From Sphingomonas sp. R-74633 (GTDB lineage Bacteria > Pseudomonadota > Alphaproteobacteria > Sphingomonadales > Sphingomonadaceae), in the NCBI RefSeq assembly GCF_013416555.1, contig NZ_JACCFG010000002.1:248001-312000 (forward strand): 64,000 nucleotides of DNA, in the 5' to 3' direction. Below the pieces are notes generated by a model, which was given only the letters and a program-made list of their open reading frames with translations, was not told where the DNA came from and searched no databases. Positions 42,273-49,725 of the stretch are shown here, one piece after another; the stretch's first letter is position 1; each line of letters begins with the position of its first letter. Both the position numbers and the translations under genes were made by a program.

Positions 42273-42671
42273 TCAACGCACAAAAGCGACGGCAATACGC
42301 GCCACCGCCACGGAGAGCGGAAGGCGCGCTTCGGGTTTCACGATCTGCTCGATGACCGCATTGACGCACGGCTGCGCGCCGGCGCGTGCTAGCGCATGCA
42401 GCGAAAGGAGCAAGGCCTCGTCGTCGCCAATATCCGCCGCATAGGGCGGTTTGAAGCGAAGTTGGGACAATCCTTCGCGCTCGAGCAGCAGCATCGCCAT
42501 GTTGAAATCGGGGAGCATCTCCGCAAGCCCCTGTCCCTGGAGCACCGGCCCAAGCACCGAGCAGGGGCACCTCCCGGCGCGCATGCTCGCCACCCATTGC
42601 CGCATCGACGACAGCAAAAGCTGGTCGGTGGGGACGAGTTCGGCAGCGGTGCGGTCGAGATACTGGTACAA
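42273..42671 (-). CDS. Hypothetical protein with CPC motif, probably Fur-controlled
   Basis: The 132-residue protein is helical and contains SMRAGRCPCSVLG near residue 36, the only cysteine pair. I do not recognise a domain. The likely start is TTG at 42671 (GGGGAT upstream); an ATG at 42605 would drop the N-terminus that looks conserved in similar sphingomonad proteins as I remember them. A Fur-box-like site 13/16 identical to that of the siderophore operon overlaps its promoter, so it probably belongs to iron homeostasis. fpr follows closely. Confidence 0.72.
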   Translation of the reverse strand: MYQYLDRTAAELVPTDQLLLSSMRQWVASMRAGRCPCSVLGPVLQGQGLAEMLPDFNMAMLLLEREGLSQLRFKPPYAADIGDDEALLLSLHALARAGAQPCVNAVIEQIVKPEARLPLSVAVARIAVAFVR

Positions 42672-42713
42672 AGGCGATCCCCATCCCGGCGGAGACTCCC
42701 GGGGCGCGGATCG

Positions 42714-42742
42714 CCTTAGCGTTTACTGCGAATGATTAGCAA
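42714..42742 (-). promoter_or_regulatory. Fur-box-like site overlapping the promoter of the 132-residue iron gene
   Basis: Minus-strand -35 TTGCTA (42737-42742) and CTAAGG (-10, 42714-42719) are 17 bp apart. TTGCTAATCATTCGCA (42727-42742) overlaps the -35 and shares 13 of 16 bases with the site of the siderophore receptor operon at 21480-21495. Confidence 0.7.
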
Positions 42743-42753
42743 TAGCGTAGTTT

Positions 42754-43188
42754 TCATGCGGCCTTGGAAAGCCGCACGATCTCGGCGGTGAGCAGGTCGA
42801 TCTTCGCGTGCAGGCTCTCGATCTGCGATTCGGCGCGCAGATTGGTTTCATAGTCGAGCCGCGCCTCGAAGCGGTCCTTCGCCGCCTGGCGGTTCTGGCT
42901 CATCATGATGATCGGGGCCTGCAGCGCGGCGAGCATCGACAGCATCAGGTTGAGGAAGATGAAGGGGAAAGGATCGAAGGCATGCGCGCCGAGCAGGACG
43001 GTGTTGAGCACCGCCCAGAAGCCCAGGAACACCCCGAAGCTGATGATGAAGCCCCAGGAGCCGCCGACTGCGGCGACCCGATCGGCGAGCTTCTCGCCAA
43101 AGGTCTGCCGCGCCTCGAACAGCGCATGGGGATCGCGACCCACGCCAAAGCGGCGGAGATCCGAGAGGAAACGGATTGCTGCGTTCAT
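42754..43188 (-). CDS. DUF1003-family membrane protein
   Basis: The 144-residue protein has two membrane helices (VGGSWGFIISFGVFLGFWAVLNTVLLG; FPFIFLNLMLSMLAALQAPIIMMS) followed by the DUF1003 end QNRQAAKDRFEARLDYETNLRAESQIESLHAKIDLL, a coiled-coil-like tail. The function is unknown; some relatives stand next to magnesium or other cation transport genes. ATG at 43188 is used (GAGGTG in front) over 43200. A GC-rich leader of about 195 bases precedes it with no recognised riboswitch. Confidence 0.9.
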   Translation of the reverse strand: MNAAIRFLSDLRRFGVGRDPHALFEARQTFGEKLADRVAAVGGSWGFIISFGVFLGFWAVLNTVLLGAHAFDPFPFIFLNLMLSMLAALQAPIIMMSQNRQAAKDRFEARLDYETNLRAESQIESLHAKIDLLTAEIVRLSKAA

Positions 43189-43383
43189 TGTACACCTCAC
43201 TGCGACCGGCCGCCCGGGCCAGCGCGCGAGGTGAGCGGGTCAGCTCAGCGCGGCGGCCTCGGACGGCACGGTCGATCGACTATGATCGTTGCTGGACATG
43301 ACCCCATTCTCGGAGTTGTGGCGGTTGTGGCCGCACGGCTGTGCGTCCGCGGGCGACATGGCCACCCGCGGCGCAAGTTTCAA

Positions 43384-43410
43384 ATGAAAACGCCGTCATG
43401 TTGGACGGCG
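43384..43410 (-). terminator. Intrinsic terminator after the SDR gene
   Basis: CGCCGTC and GACGGCG form a seven-base-pair stem with a six-base loop; TTTTC follows on the minus strand. It lies 13 bases after the SDR stop. Confidence 0.8.
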
Positions 43411-43423
43411 GCGGGATGGGCGA

Positions 43424-44386
43424 TCAGAAGCGCTCGCCCACCATCTCCTCGCTCTTCGCCCAGAGCGCCCTGGCGTTCTCGGGATCGAGCGCATAGCCGC
43501 GCACGCCTTCGCTCACCGGGTTGATCACGCCGTCGGTGACCTGCGAGACGTGGCAATTCTCGCAATAGCGCCCGCCCACTTCGTCCGCCGGGGCGACGAA
43601 GCCGGCCCAGACCGAGGTGGCGGCACCCTGCGGGATCGTCTTCCACTGGAAGGGCGGCTGGCCCTGCGCGGCGAGCTCGGCATTGATCGTCTTGAGCAGC
43701 TCGTCGATCCGGGCAGTGTCGGTGTGGCGGCCAAGCTCGGTCTGGATGCCGCCGGGGTGCAATGCGGTGGCACGCACGCCGCGGTCACGGTGCCGGCGGT
43801 CGAACTCGACGGCGAACAGGATGTTGGCCGTCTTCGAGCGGCCATAGGCGACCATCGGCTCATAGGGCGTATGCTCGAAATTCGGGTCGTCGAGGTTCAC
43901 GTCCGAATAGCGATGACCCGAGGAGGCGAGGTTCACCAGCCGGCCGCCGTCCTTGATCAGCAACGCGATGCGGTTGACGAAGACAAAGTGGCCGAGATGG
44001 TTGGTGCCGAACTGGGTCTCGAAACCGTCGACCGTGTGGCCGAGCGGGGTCGCCATCACGCCGGCATTGGCGATCACGACGTCGAACTGGCGGCCATCGG
44101 CGACGAGCTTGTCCGCCGCGGCGCGCACGCTCGCCAGCGAGGCGAGGTCGAGCTCGATCAACTCGAGGCTGCCGCCATGCGCCGCCTGGTCGCGGACGAT
44201 CTGCGTGGCGCGCTCGGCCTTGGCGAGGTCGCGCGCCGCGCCGACCACTTCCGCGCCATGCGCCGCGAGTACGCGCGCGGTCTCGACACCGAGCCCGGCC
44301 GAGACGCCGGTGACCAGCACCCGCTTGCCGCTCAGATCTACGCCGGCGAGCACTTCGTCGGTGGTGGAAGTCGCATTGAAAGTCAT
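43424..44386 (-). CDS. Short-chain dehydrogenase/reductase, retinol-dehydrogenase-like
   Basis: The 320-residue protein has the SDR cofactor site VLVTGVSAGLGVETARVL, NAG motif IANAGVM, the active-site SSGHRY region and the YGRSK motif. Its length and the later AxHPGGIxTELGRH segment place it near retinol-dehydrogenase/WWOX-like reductases. A TetR regulator is divergent from it, with an inverted repeat between them, so it is probably induced by a ligand of that regulator. The substrate is unknown. Confidence 0.9.
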   Translation of the reverse strand: MTFNATSTTDEVLAGVDLSGKRVLVTGVSAGLGVETARVLAAHGAEVVGAARDLAKAERATQIVRDQAAHGGSLELIELDLASLASVRAAADKLVADGRQFDVVIANAGVMATPLGHTVDGFETQFGTNHLGHFVFVNRIALLIKDGGRLVNLASSGHRYSDVNLDDPNFEHTPYEPMVAYGRSKTANILFAVEFDRRHRDRGVRATALHPGGIQTELGRHTDTARIDELLKTINAELAAQGQPPFQWKTIPQGAATSVWAGFVAPADEVGGRYCENCHVSQVTDGVINPVSEGVRGYALDPENARALWAKSEEMVGERF

Positions 44387-44484
44387 TGCCAGTCTCCAGC
44401 GCGGACGCGAGGCTCCACCGGCCGCGAGCCCCTTGCCCGGCGGTCTTGGAAGGATTAAGTGGAGGGCGTCTCCGGAAATAAATA

Positions 44485-44499
44485 CGGAGGCATCCTCCG
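44485..44499. promoter_or_regulatory. Operator-like palindrome between SDR and tetR genes
   Basis: CGGAGG-CAT-CCTCCG is a perfect inverted repeat in the 126-base divergent gap, 13 bases ahead of the tetR start. It is a likely binding site of that TetR protein. Confidence 0.65.
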
Positions 44500-44512
44500 C
44501 TTTTCAAGAGGC

Positions 44513-45094
44513 ATGCCCGCAATCGTGGCCGAAACCGGCGATTCCCCCTCCCGCAAGCCGCGCGCCGATGCGGAGCGCAACCGGCTGCGCCTGCTCGATG
44601 CCGCGAAGTCGGTGTTCGGCGAGCATGGCCCGGGCGCGAGCCTGGAGGAGATCGCGCGCGTCGCCGGGGTCGGCATCGGCACGCTCTACCGCCACTTCCC
44701 CACCCGCGACGCACTGATCGAGGCGGTCTATCGCAACGAGACCGGGCAGCTGATGGATGCCGCCACGCGACTGAGCGAAACGCGCCCGCCGGTCGAGGCG
44801 CTGCGCGAGTGGATGCTGTTGTTCGTCGACTATCTTGGCACGAAATACGGCATGTCGGCGGTGTTCAGCTCGATCGCCGGGGGCACTACGGCGCTCTATG
44901 CAGGCTCGGGTACTGGCGTGCGCGAGGCGATCACCACCCTGACCGAACGCGCGGTCGCCAGCGGCGAGATCCGGCTCGAGATGGAACCACTAGACCTGCT
45001 GCGTGCGGTCGCCGGGGTCGCGAGCGCGGGGGCTGGCTGGCAGGATACCGCGCGCCGGCTGGTCGACATCCTGATCGCGGGCATGCGCACATAG
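44513..45094 (+). CDS. TetR-family regulator of the adjacent SDR gene
   Basis: The 193-residue protein has a TetR HTH (about 20-70: RNRLRLLDAAKSVFGEHGPGASLEEIARVAGVGIGTLYRHFPTRDALIEAVY) and a C-terminal ligand domain. Its ATG at 44513 has AAGAGG in front; the frame from 44459 would read through the operator. It is divergent from an SDR gene and an inverted repeat sits between them, so local repression of the SDR and of itself is likely. The ligand is unknown. Confidence 0.9.
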   Translation: MPAIVAETGDSPSRKPRADAERNRLRLLDAAKSVFGEHGPGASLEEIARVAGVGIGTLYRHFPTRDALIEAVYRNETGQLMDAATRLSETRPPVEALREWMLLFVDYLGTKYGMSAVFSSIAGGTTALYAGSGTGVREAITTLTERAVASGEIRLEMEPLDLLRAVAGVASAGAGWQDTARRLVDILIAGMRT

Positions 45095-45095
45095 A

Positions 45096-45126
45096 AAAAG
45101 GCCGGAGCAAATGCCCCGGCCCTCTT
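45096..45126. terminator. Bidirectional terminator between tetR and grpE
   Basis: A GGCCGG...CCGGCC stem with an A-run before and CTCTTC after lies two bases past the tetR stop and 22 bases past the grpE stop. It can end both transcripts. Confidence 0.78.
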
Positions 45127-45147
45127 CATCTCAAATGGGGTAGCCGT

Positions 45148-45705
45148 TCAGTCCGGCTTCTTCGCCACGCCGACCAGCGCAGGGCGCAGCAGCCGGTCGC
45201 GGATCATATAGCCCGACTGGATCTCCTGCACGATCGTGCCCGGCTCGGCATCGGCGCTCGGCATTTCCATCATCGCCTGGTGGCGGTTCGGATCGAGTGC
45301 TTCGCCCATAGCGACGATCTTCGAGATGCCATGGCGGGCGAAAACCGAATCGAGCTCGCGGCCGGTGGCCTCGAGGCCGGTGACCAGCCCCTTGAACTTC
45401 TCGTCGTCCTTCAGCTCGGCCGGGATCGCGGCGAGCGCGCGGCTGAGATTGTCGGCCACCGACAGCACGTCGCGAGCAAAGCTCGTCGCGGCATAGGTCT
45501 TGGCGTCCTGCGCTTCCTTCTCGAAGCGGCGGCGCACATTCTGCGTCTCGGCCTGCGCATAAAGCACCGCGGCCTTCGCCTCGGCGAGCTGCGTCTCGAG
45601 CTCGGCCACATGGTCATGCTCAGCCACTTCGGGCGCGCCCTCCGCGGTTTCCGCGCGCAGCGTCGTATCGTCCTGGGTGTCCGTCACCTTATTCTCTTCC
45701 GTCAT
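45148..45705 (-). CDS. grpE: Nucleotide exchange factor GrpE
   Basis: The 185-residue protein has an acidic, disordered N-terminus, the long coiled coil (EAKAAVLYAQAETQNVRRRFEKEAQDAKTYA) and the C-terminal beta domain with HQAMMEMPSADAEPGTIVQEIQSGYMIRDRLLRPALVGV. GrpE releases ADP from DnaK. It starts 10 bases after hrcA, so the heat-shock repressor and the exchange factor form one unit. dnaK/dnaJ are not in the window. Confidence 0.96.
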   Translation of the reverse strand: MTEENKVTDTQDDTTLRAETAEGAPEVAEHDHVAELETQLAEAKAAVLYAQAETQNVRRRFEKEAQDAKTYAATSFARDVLSVADNLSRALAAIPAELKDDEKFKGLVTGLEATGRELDSVFARHGISKIVAMGEALDPNRHQAMMEMPSADAEPGTIVQEIQSGYMIRDRLLRPALVGVAKKPD

Positions 45706-45715
45706 ATTTCCCTGT

Positions 45716-46759
45716 TCAGGCCAGCAATCGGGCCAAAGTGGCCGCCGTGAAATCTACCATGGGCACGACGCGCGCATAGTTCAACCGCGTGGGGCCGATC
45801 ACCCCGACCACGCCGACCACGCGCCCGTCCATCGCGCGCACCGGCTTGGCGATCACCGACGAGCCTGACAACGCGAATAGCTTGTTTTCCGATCCAATGA
45901 AGATGCGCGTCGCTTCGCCCTCGCGCGCCGAATCGAGCAGGCTGGCGATTTCCTCCTGCCCTTCGAGCTGGTCGAGCAGCTGGCTGACCTTGTCGAGATC
46001 CTCGGCAGCGGCTGTGTCGATCAGCCGGGCCTGGCCGCGCACGATCAGCACCGGACGGCGCCCGCCATCCTCGCTCCACACCGCCAGCCCGCGTTCGACC
46101 AGCGCCGCCGCCGCGCTATCGAGCGCCGCGCGCTGCAGACCAAGCTCGCGCTCGACCCGCGCCAGCGCCTGGCTGAGCGTCAGTCCGCCAAAGGTGACGG
46201 AGAGATAGTTGGCGGCACGCTGGAGCGCCGCCGGATCCATGCCGCCGGGCAGCTCGACGACGCGGTTCTCAACCGATCCATCCACGCTGACCAGCACGGC
46301 GAGCGCGCGGTCATGGCTGAGCGGCACGAAACCGAATTGGCGCAGCACCGGCTCGGCCTTGGGCACCAGCACCAGGCCGGCGCAGGCGGAAAGCCCGGAA
46401 AGCGCGGCGGTGGTGTTGGCCAATGCCTCCTCGACCGGCCCACGCTCGGCGGCGTTGCGCTCGATCGCGGCACGCTCCTCGGCGCTGGGCGCGCTTGCCT
46501 GCATCATGCCGTCGACAAACAAACGCAGTCCGGTCTGGGTCGGCATCCGCCCGGCGCTGGTGTGCGGCGAGGCCAGCAAGCCCAGCTCCTCGAGATCCTG
46601 CATCACGTTGCGGATCGAAGCGGGCGAGAGGTTGAGTCCGGAGATCTGCGCGATCGTCCGCGAACCGACCGGCACGCCGGTCTCCAGATAGGAATCGACC
46701 ACGAGGCGGAACACGTCGCGCGCGCGGTCGGTCAGCTCATGGATAGGCGGGGTGGTCAT
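45716..46759 (-). CDS. hrcA: Heat-inducible transcription repressor HrcA
   Basis: The 347-residue protein has an N-terminal winged helix (LTDRARDVFRLVVDSYLETGVPVGSRTIAQISGLNLSPASIRNVMQDLEELGLL) followed by the family's PTQTGLRLFVDGMM stretch and the GAF-like and dimer domains (LVPKAEPVLRQFGFVPLSHDRALAVLVS; the C-terminal GVVGVIGPTRLNYARVVPMVDF). HrcA binds CIRCE and represses groE or dnaK operons. No CIRCE is visible upstream here, so its own control may be indirect. It starts 31 bases after the small exported protein gene and precedes grpE. Confidence 0.96.
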   Translation of the reverse strand: MTTPPIHELTDRARDVFRLVVDSYLETGVPVGSRTIAQISGLNLSPASIRNVMQDLEELGLLASPHTSAGRMPTQTGLRLFVDGMMQASAPSAEERAAIERNAAERGPVEEALANTTAALSGLSACAGLVLVPKAEPVLRQFGFVPLSHDRALAVLVSVDGSVENRVVELPGGMDPAALQRAANYLSVTFGGLTLSQALARVERELGLQRAALDSAAAALVERGLAVWSEDGGRRPVLIVRGQARLIDTAAAEDLDKVSQLLDQLEGQEEIASLLDSAREGEATRIFIGSENKLFALSGSSVIAKPVRAMDGRVVGVVGVIGPTRLNYARVVPMVDFTAATLARLLA

Positions 46760-46790
46760 GCTCCCGATCTAGGGTGCCAGGTCGATGCAC

Positions 46791-47279
46791 TCAATGACGC
46801 GGTGCTTCGGTCAAGGGCAATGTATCAAATGCCCGCCCGATGGCCTCCCCCATCGCCGCGTGCGCTTCCGCATCGCAGCCCGTGTAGAAATGCAGCTGTC
46901 GTCGCTGCCCATCCTGGCGCCATTCGACGTCATAATAGGTGCCATCGGTCCACGTTCGCTTACATGCCGGTCCATCGAGCGAGACGCGCGCTTCGCCCGG
47001 CATGAACGGCGCCAGCCGAACGCGGAGCGCCTCGAACTGTGCCGGTGCGATGGCAAAATCGCGCTCGTCGATTCGGCTGTCCTGCCGCCATTTCACGCGC
47101 ACATGCCCCTTGCCGGCGGCCGACACGGTGAAGCTGGTCTCGGAACAACGCAGGCAATCGCCGTCCGAGGTGCACAGGCAGAGGGTCGGCGTGCGCGTGA
47201 AAATGATCGCTTCGCCTTTGGTCTCGGAAACCTCCTGGGCCCCCGCCGCCAACAGCAGCGCCGCGAGCAACGGACTCAA
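46791..47279 (-). CDS. Exported DUF6438-like protein, divergent paralog of its neighbour
   Basis: The 162-residue protein has a short hydrophobic export segment (MSPLLAALLLAAGA) and the mature part holds six cysteines. The segments FAIAPAQFEALRVRLAPFMP and LHFYTGCDAEAHAAMGEAIGRAFDTLPL match in order FKLTPAEYDAFAAKLAPYRP and LYVYYGCVMRNQAIKQALGEAADGLPI of the neighbouring DUF6438 lipoprotein. They are probably tandem paralogs. Function is unknown. Its ATG overlaps the lipoprotein stop by four bases, and hrcA follows after 31 bases. Confidence 0.75.
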   Translation of the reverse strand: MSPLLAALLLAAGAQEVSETKGEAIIFTRTPTLCLCTSDGDCLRCSETSFTVSAAGKGHVRVKWRQDSRIDERDFAIAPAQFEALRVRLAPFMPGEARVSLDGPACKRTWTDGTYYDVEWRQDGQRRQLHFYTGCDAEAHAAMGEAIGRAFDTLPLTEAPRH

Positions 47280-47788
47280 GGCCGCTCGCCAATCAGGTCC
47301 TGGATCGGCAGGCCGTCAGCGGCCTCGCCCAGCGCCTGCTTGATCGCCTGGTTCCGCATCACGCAGCCATAATAGACATAGAGGTGCTGGCTGTCGCCGA
47401 TCGCCCGGGTCCAGGTGACATCGACGCTCGGCATGTCGGTCGCGACACTCGGGCAGGTCTTCTCGCCGGGGGCGTAGCGGACCTCGCCGGTCGCCGGCCG
47501 ATAGGGCGCGAGCTTGGCGGCGAATGCGTCATATTCGGCAGGCGTGAGCTTGAAGGCCCTCTCTCCAGCCACCGCGGTGAAACGCTTGCCTTCGAACACG
47601 CCGGTGCCATCGGGCCGCACGGTGACGCTATAGACCGGGCAGCTGCCGAAACAGGCGCCCGTCTCGTAGCGGATCGAATCGCCTTCGATCGGTACCGGTT
47701 TGACCGGACCGGGCCCGCCACTCGGCTTGACGCAGCCCGCCAGCGCCAGCGCCAGCGTGCCCAGAAGGATGATCGCCGTGTTACGCAT
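47276..47788 (-). CDS. DUF6438-domain lipoprotein
   Basis: The 170-residue protein starts with a lipobox signal (ILLGTLALALAGC), then a proline-rich linker and DUF6438 with its opening YETGACFGSCPVYSVTVRPDGTGVFEG. The paired Cys in CFGSCP are typical. No function is known to me. ATG at 47788 was chosen because GGGGAA lies in front and the lipobox follows; the longer frame from 47911 adds a basic, non-conserved stretch. It is the first gene of the possible lipoprotein/paralog/hrcA/grpE unit and is divergent from rph. Confidence 0.82.
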   Translation of the reverse strand: MRNTAIILLGTLALALAGCVKPSGGPGPVKPVPIEGDSIRYETGACFGSCPVYSVTVRPDGTGVFEGKRFTAVAGERAFKLTPAEYDAFAAKLAPYRPATGEVRYAPGEKTCPSVATDMPSVDVTWTRAIGDSQHLYVYYGCVMRNQAIKQALGEAADGLPIQDLIGERP

Positions 47789-47936
47789 CACGCATTCCCC
47801 ATGTATCGAGCCGTTACGATTGCGCATCGAAGCTTTCGTGCGCCTGACTGACCGGCGTATATGGATCATGCAGCGAGACTGGCGCGTTCGTTTCCCGCCG
47901 TCTAGGTGCAATGCCGACTAGTATCAGGAGACCTCA

Positions 47937-48650
47937 ATGCGCCCTTCCGGCCGCGCCCCCGACGAAATGCGTGCGATCACGATCGAGCCCCACTTCACCC
48001 GCCATGCCGAAGGCTCGGTGCTGATCAGCTTCGGTGACACACGCGTGCTCGTCACCGCCAGCGTCGAAGAGCGGCTGCCGCCCTGGCTCAAGGGCAAGGG
48101 CGAAGGCTGGGTGACCGCCGAATATGGCATGCTGCCGCGCGCGACGCACACGCGCGGCCAGCGTGAGGCGGCCAAGGGCAAGCAGTCGGGCCGCACCCAG
48201 GAGATCCAGCGCCTGATCGGCCGCTCGCTCCGCGCCGTCACCGATCTGAAGAAGCTCGGCGAGCGCCAGATCACGCTCGATTGCGACGTGATCCAGGCCG
48301 ATGGCGGCACGCGCACGGCGGCGATCTCGGGCGCCTTCGTCGCGCTGCGCATCGCCGTGAACAAGCTGATGGCCGCCGGGCTGATCAAGGAAGACCCGAT
48401 CACTGCGCAGGTCGCCGCGGTCTCGTGCGGTATCCACCAGGGCACGCCGGTGCTCGACCTTGATTATATCGAGGACAGCGGCGCCGACGCCGATGCCAAT
48501 TTCGTCCTGCTCTCCAATGGCAACATCGCCGAGGCGCAGGCGACCGCCGAGGGCGCGACCTATGACGAGGAAGGGCTGCTCCGCCTGCTCCGCCTCGCGC
48601 GCATCGGCTGCAACCAGATCTTCGAAGCGCAGTTGAAGGCAATCGGATGA
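47937..48650 (+). CDS. rph: Ribonuclease PH
   Basis: The 237-residue enzyme is full length. Marks are [55 protein letters not shown], the [19 protein letters not shown] stretch and [26 protein letters not shown]. It is a phosphate-dependent exonuclease that trims tRNA 3' ends. It is the first gene of an operon with rdgB, whose ATG overlaps the rph stop by four bases. hrcA-rph proximity is a known alphaproteobacterial arrangement, here with two extra genes in between. Confidence 0.97.
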   Translation: MRPSGRAPDEMRAITIEPHFTRHAEGSVLISFGDTRVLVTASVEERLPPWLKGKGEGWVTAEYGMLPRATHTRGQREAAKGKQSGRTQEIQRLIGRSLRAVTDLKKLGERQITLDCDVIQADGGTRTAAISGAFVALRIAVNKLMAAGLIKEDPITAQVAAVSCGIHQGTPVLDLDYIEDSGADADANFVLLSNGNIAEAQATAEGATYDEEGLLRLLRLARIGCNQIFEAQLKAIG

Positions 48651-49288
48651 CCGGAGAAGGCGACACCCCGCAGGCAATCCGCAAGCTGAAGCCCGGCAGG
48701 CTGGTGATCGCCAGCCATAATGCCGGCAAGGTGCGCGAGATCCGTGAGTTGCTCGGTCCCTATGGGATCGAGCCGGTCTCCGCGGCCGAGCTCGATCTGC
48801 CCGAGCCCGAGGAGACGGGGACGACCTTTGTCGCCAATGCCGAACTGAAGGCGCTGCAGGCGGCGGACCTGTCCGGCCTGCCCGCCCTTGCCGATGATTC
48901 CGGCCTTTGCGTGGAAGCGCTGAACAACGATCCCGGCATCTTCTCGGCGCGCTGGGCCGGTGAGAGCAAGGATTTCGGCGCCGCGATGCAGCTGGTCGAG
49001 GACAAACTCGCCGCGCTGCCCCCCGAAACCAGCCGCGACGCGCATTTCGTCTGCGCGCTCGCGCTCGCCTGGCCCGATGGCCATGTCGAATGGTTTGAGG
49101 GGCGCGTGGACGGCACCCTGGTGTGGCCGCCGCGCGGGAATCAGGGCTTCGGCTATGACCCCGCCTTCCTTCCCGACGGCCATCAGCAGACCTTCGGCGA
49201 GATGGAGCCTTCGGCCAAGCACGCGATGAGCCACCGCGCCGATGCCTTCCGCCAGCTGGTTGGCGCGGTACTCGACGGACAAAGGTGA
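48647..49288 (+). CDS. rdgB: dITP/XTP pyrophosphatase (RdgB/HAM1)
   Basis: The 213-residue protein has the HAM1 pattern: [18 protein letters not shown], then [46 protein letters not shown] and [22 protein letters not shown] with the C-terminal SHRADAF. It hydrolyses non-canonical purine triphosphates (dITP, XTP) and keeps them out of nucleic acids. It shares an ATGA junction with rph. Confidence 0.96.
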   Translation: MTGEGDTPQAIRKLKPGRLVIASHNAGKVREIRELLGPYGIEPVSAAELDLPEPEETGTTFVANAELKALQAADLSGLPALADDSGLCVEALNNDPGIFSARWAGESKDFGAAMQLVEDKLAALPPETSRDAHFVCALALAWPDGHVEWFEGRVDGTLVWPPRGNQGFGYDPAFLPDGHQQTFGEMEPSAKHAMSHRADAFRQLVGAVLDGQR

Positions 49289-49366
49289 TTCGCGCCGCGT
49301 TAACGATTAAAACCGTGCCACATTTGCGACTCCCCTAGGGTAGAACCCGGGGACAACGAGAAGATA

Positions 49367-49564
49367 ATGAGGTCGCGAATGGGTTCGATGCGTCAACTGG
49401 CGTCGATGATACGACACGTGCACGAGGCGCATGGCCTGGGCATGGCCGAGGATTCCTCAGGGGAAACGCTCGTGCTCGCGCCGGGCGAGGCCGACATTGC
49501 CTATGTCGCCGCACAGGACGATCCCGCCACGGAAACCGGCAGCCGCGCCTTCCAGCAGAACTGA
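49367..49564 (+). CDS. Small hypothetical protein
   Basis: The 65-residue protein has a basic, Met-rich N-terminal helix (RSRMGSMRQLASMIRHVHEAHG) and a C-terminal acidic part (VLAPGEADIAYVAAQDDPATETGSRAF). No family is recognised. Evidence for a gene is the start with GAGAAG in front, an own terminator at 49574-49596, and codon use like its neighbours. The start could be any of three close ATGs. A TTAACGATTAA motif lies about 60 bases upstream. Confidence 0.55.
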   Translation: MRSRMGSMRQLASMIRHVHEAHGLGMAEDSSGETLVLAPGEADIAYVAAQDDPATETGSRAFQQN

Positions 49565-49573
49565 CCCTACCCC

Positions 49574-49596
49574 TGCGGCACGCACGCTGTGCCGCA
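49574..49596 (+). terminator. Short hairpin terminator after the small gene
   Basis: TGCGGCA and TGCCGCA form a stem, followed by a short T-stretch (TTTG). It lies ten bases after the small gene's stop. Confidence 0.6.
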
Positions 49597-49609
49597 TTTG
49601 CAACGGTCC

Positions 49610-49638
49610 AATTCTTAACGTTCACTCTTGTGAGAATT
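49610..49638. promoter_or_regulatory. Inverted repeat upstream of the 743-residue TonB receptor gene
   Basis: AATTCTTAAC and GTGAGAATT are complementary arms (about 7 of 8 core bases) across a ten-base spacer, 88 bases before the receptor start. It looks like an operator; no candidate regulator is adjacent. The inner TTCAC/GTGA pattern resembles, but does not match, the TetR sites at 56631 and 57430. Confidence 0.4.
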
Positions 49639-49725
49639 AATGTTGCAGGCTCTCGGGCTTTGCGGCAGTCTCGCTCCATCGTGCCGAAGAGCGCGTGCTG
49701 GAGATGGATGTTGGGAGGGACCCGA

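Noticed and set aside
43201..43385. Short leader peptide or magnesium riboswitch before the DUF1003 gene
   Set aside because: A 19-codon frame (MSSNDHSRSTVPSEAAALS) exists but has no ribosome site, and no M-box or ykkC-like conserved block could be read.
46760..46790. CIRCE operator before hrcA
   Set aside because: The motif TTAGCACTC-N9-GAGTGCTAA is absent in the gap and in the upstream 300 bases.
49300..49310. TTAACGATTAA as full CtrA site
   Set aside because: The two TTAA parts are three, not seven, bases apart.
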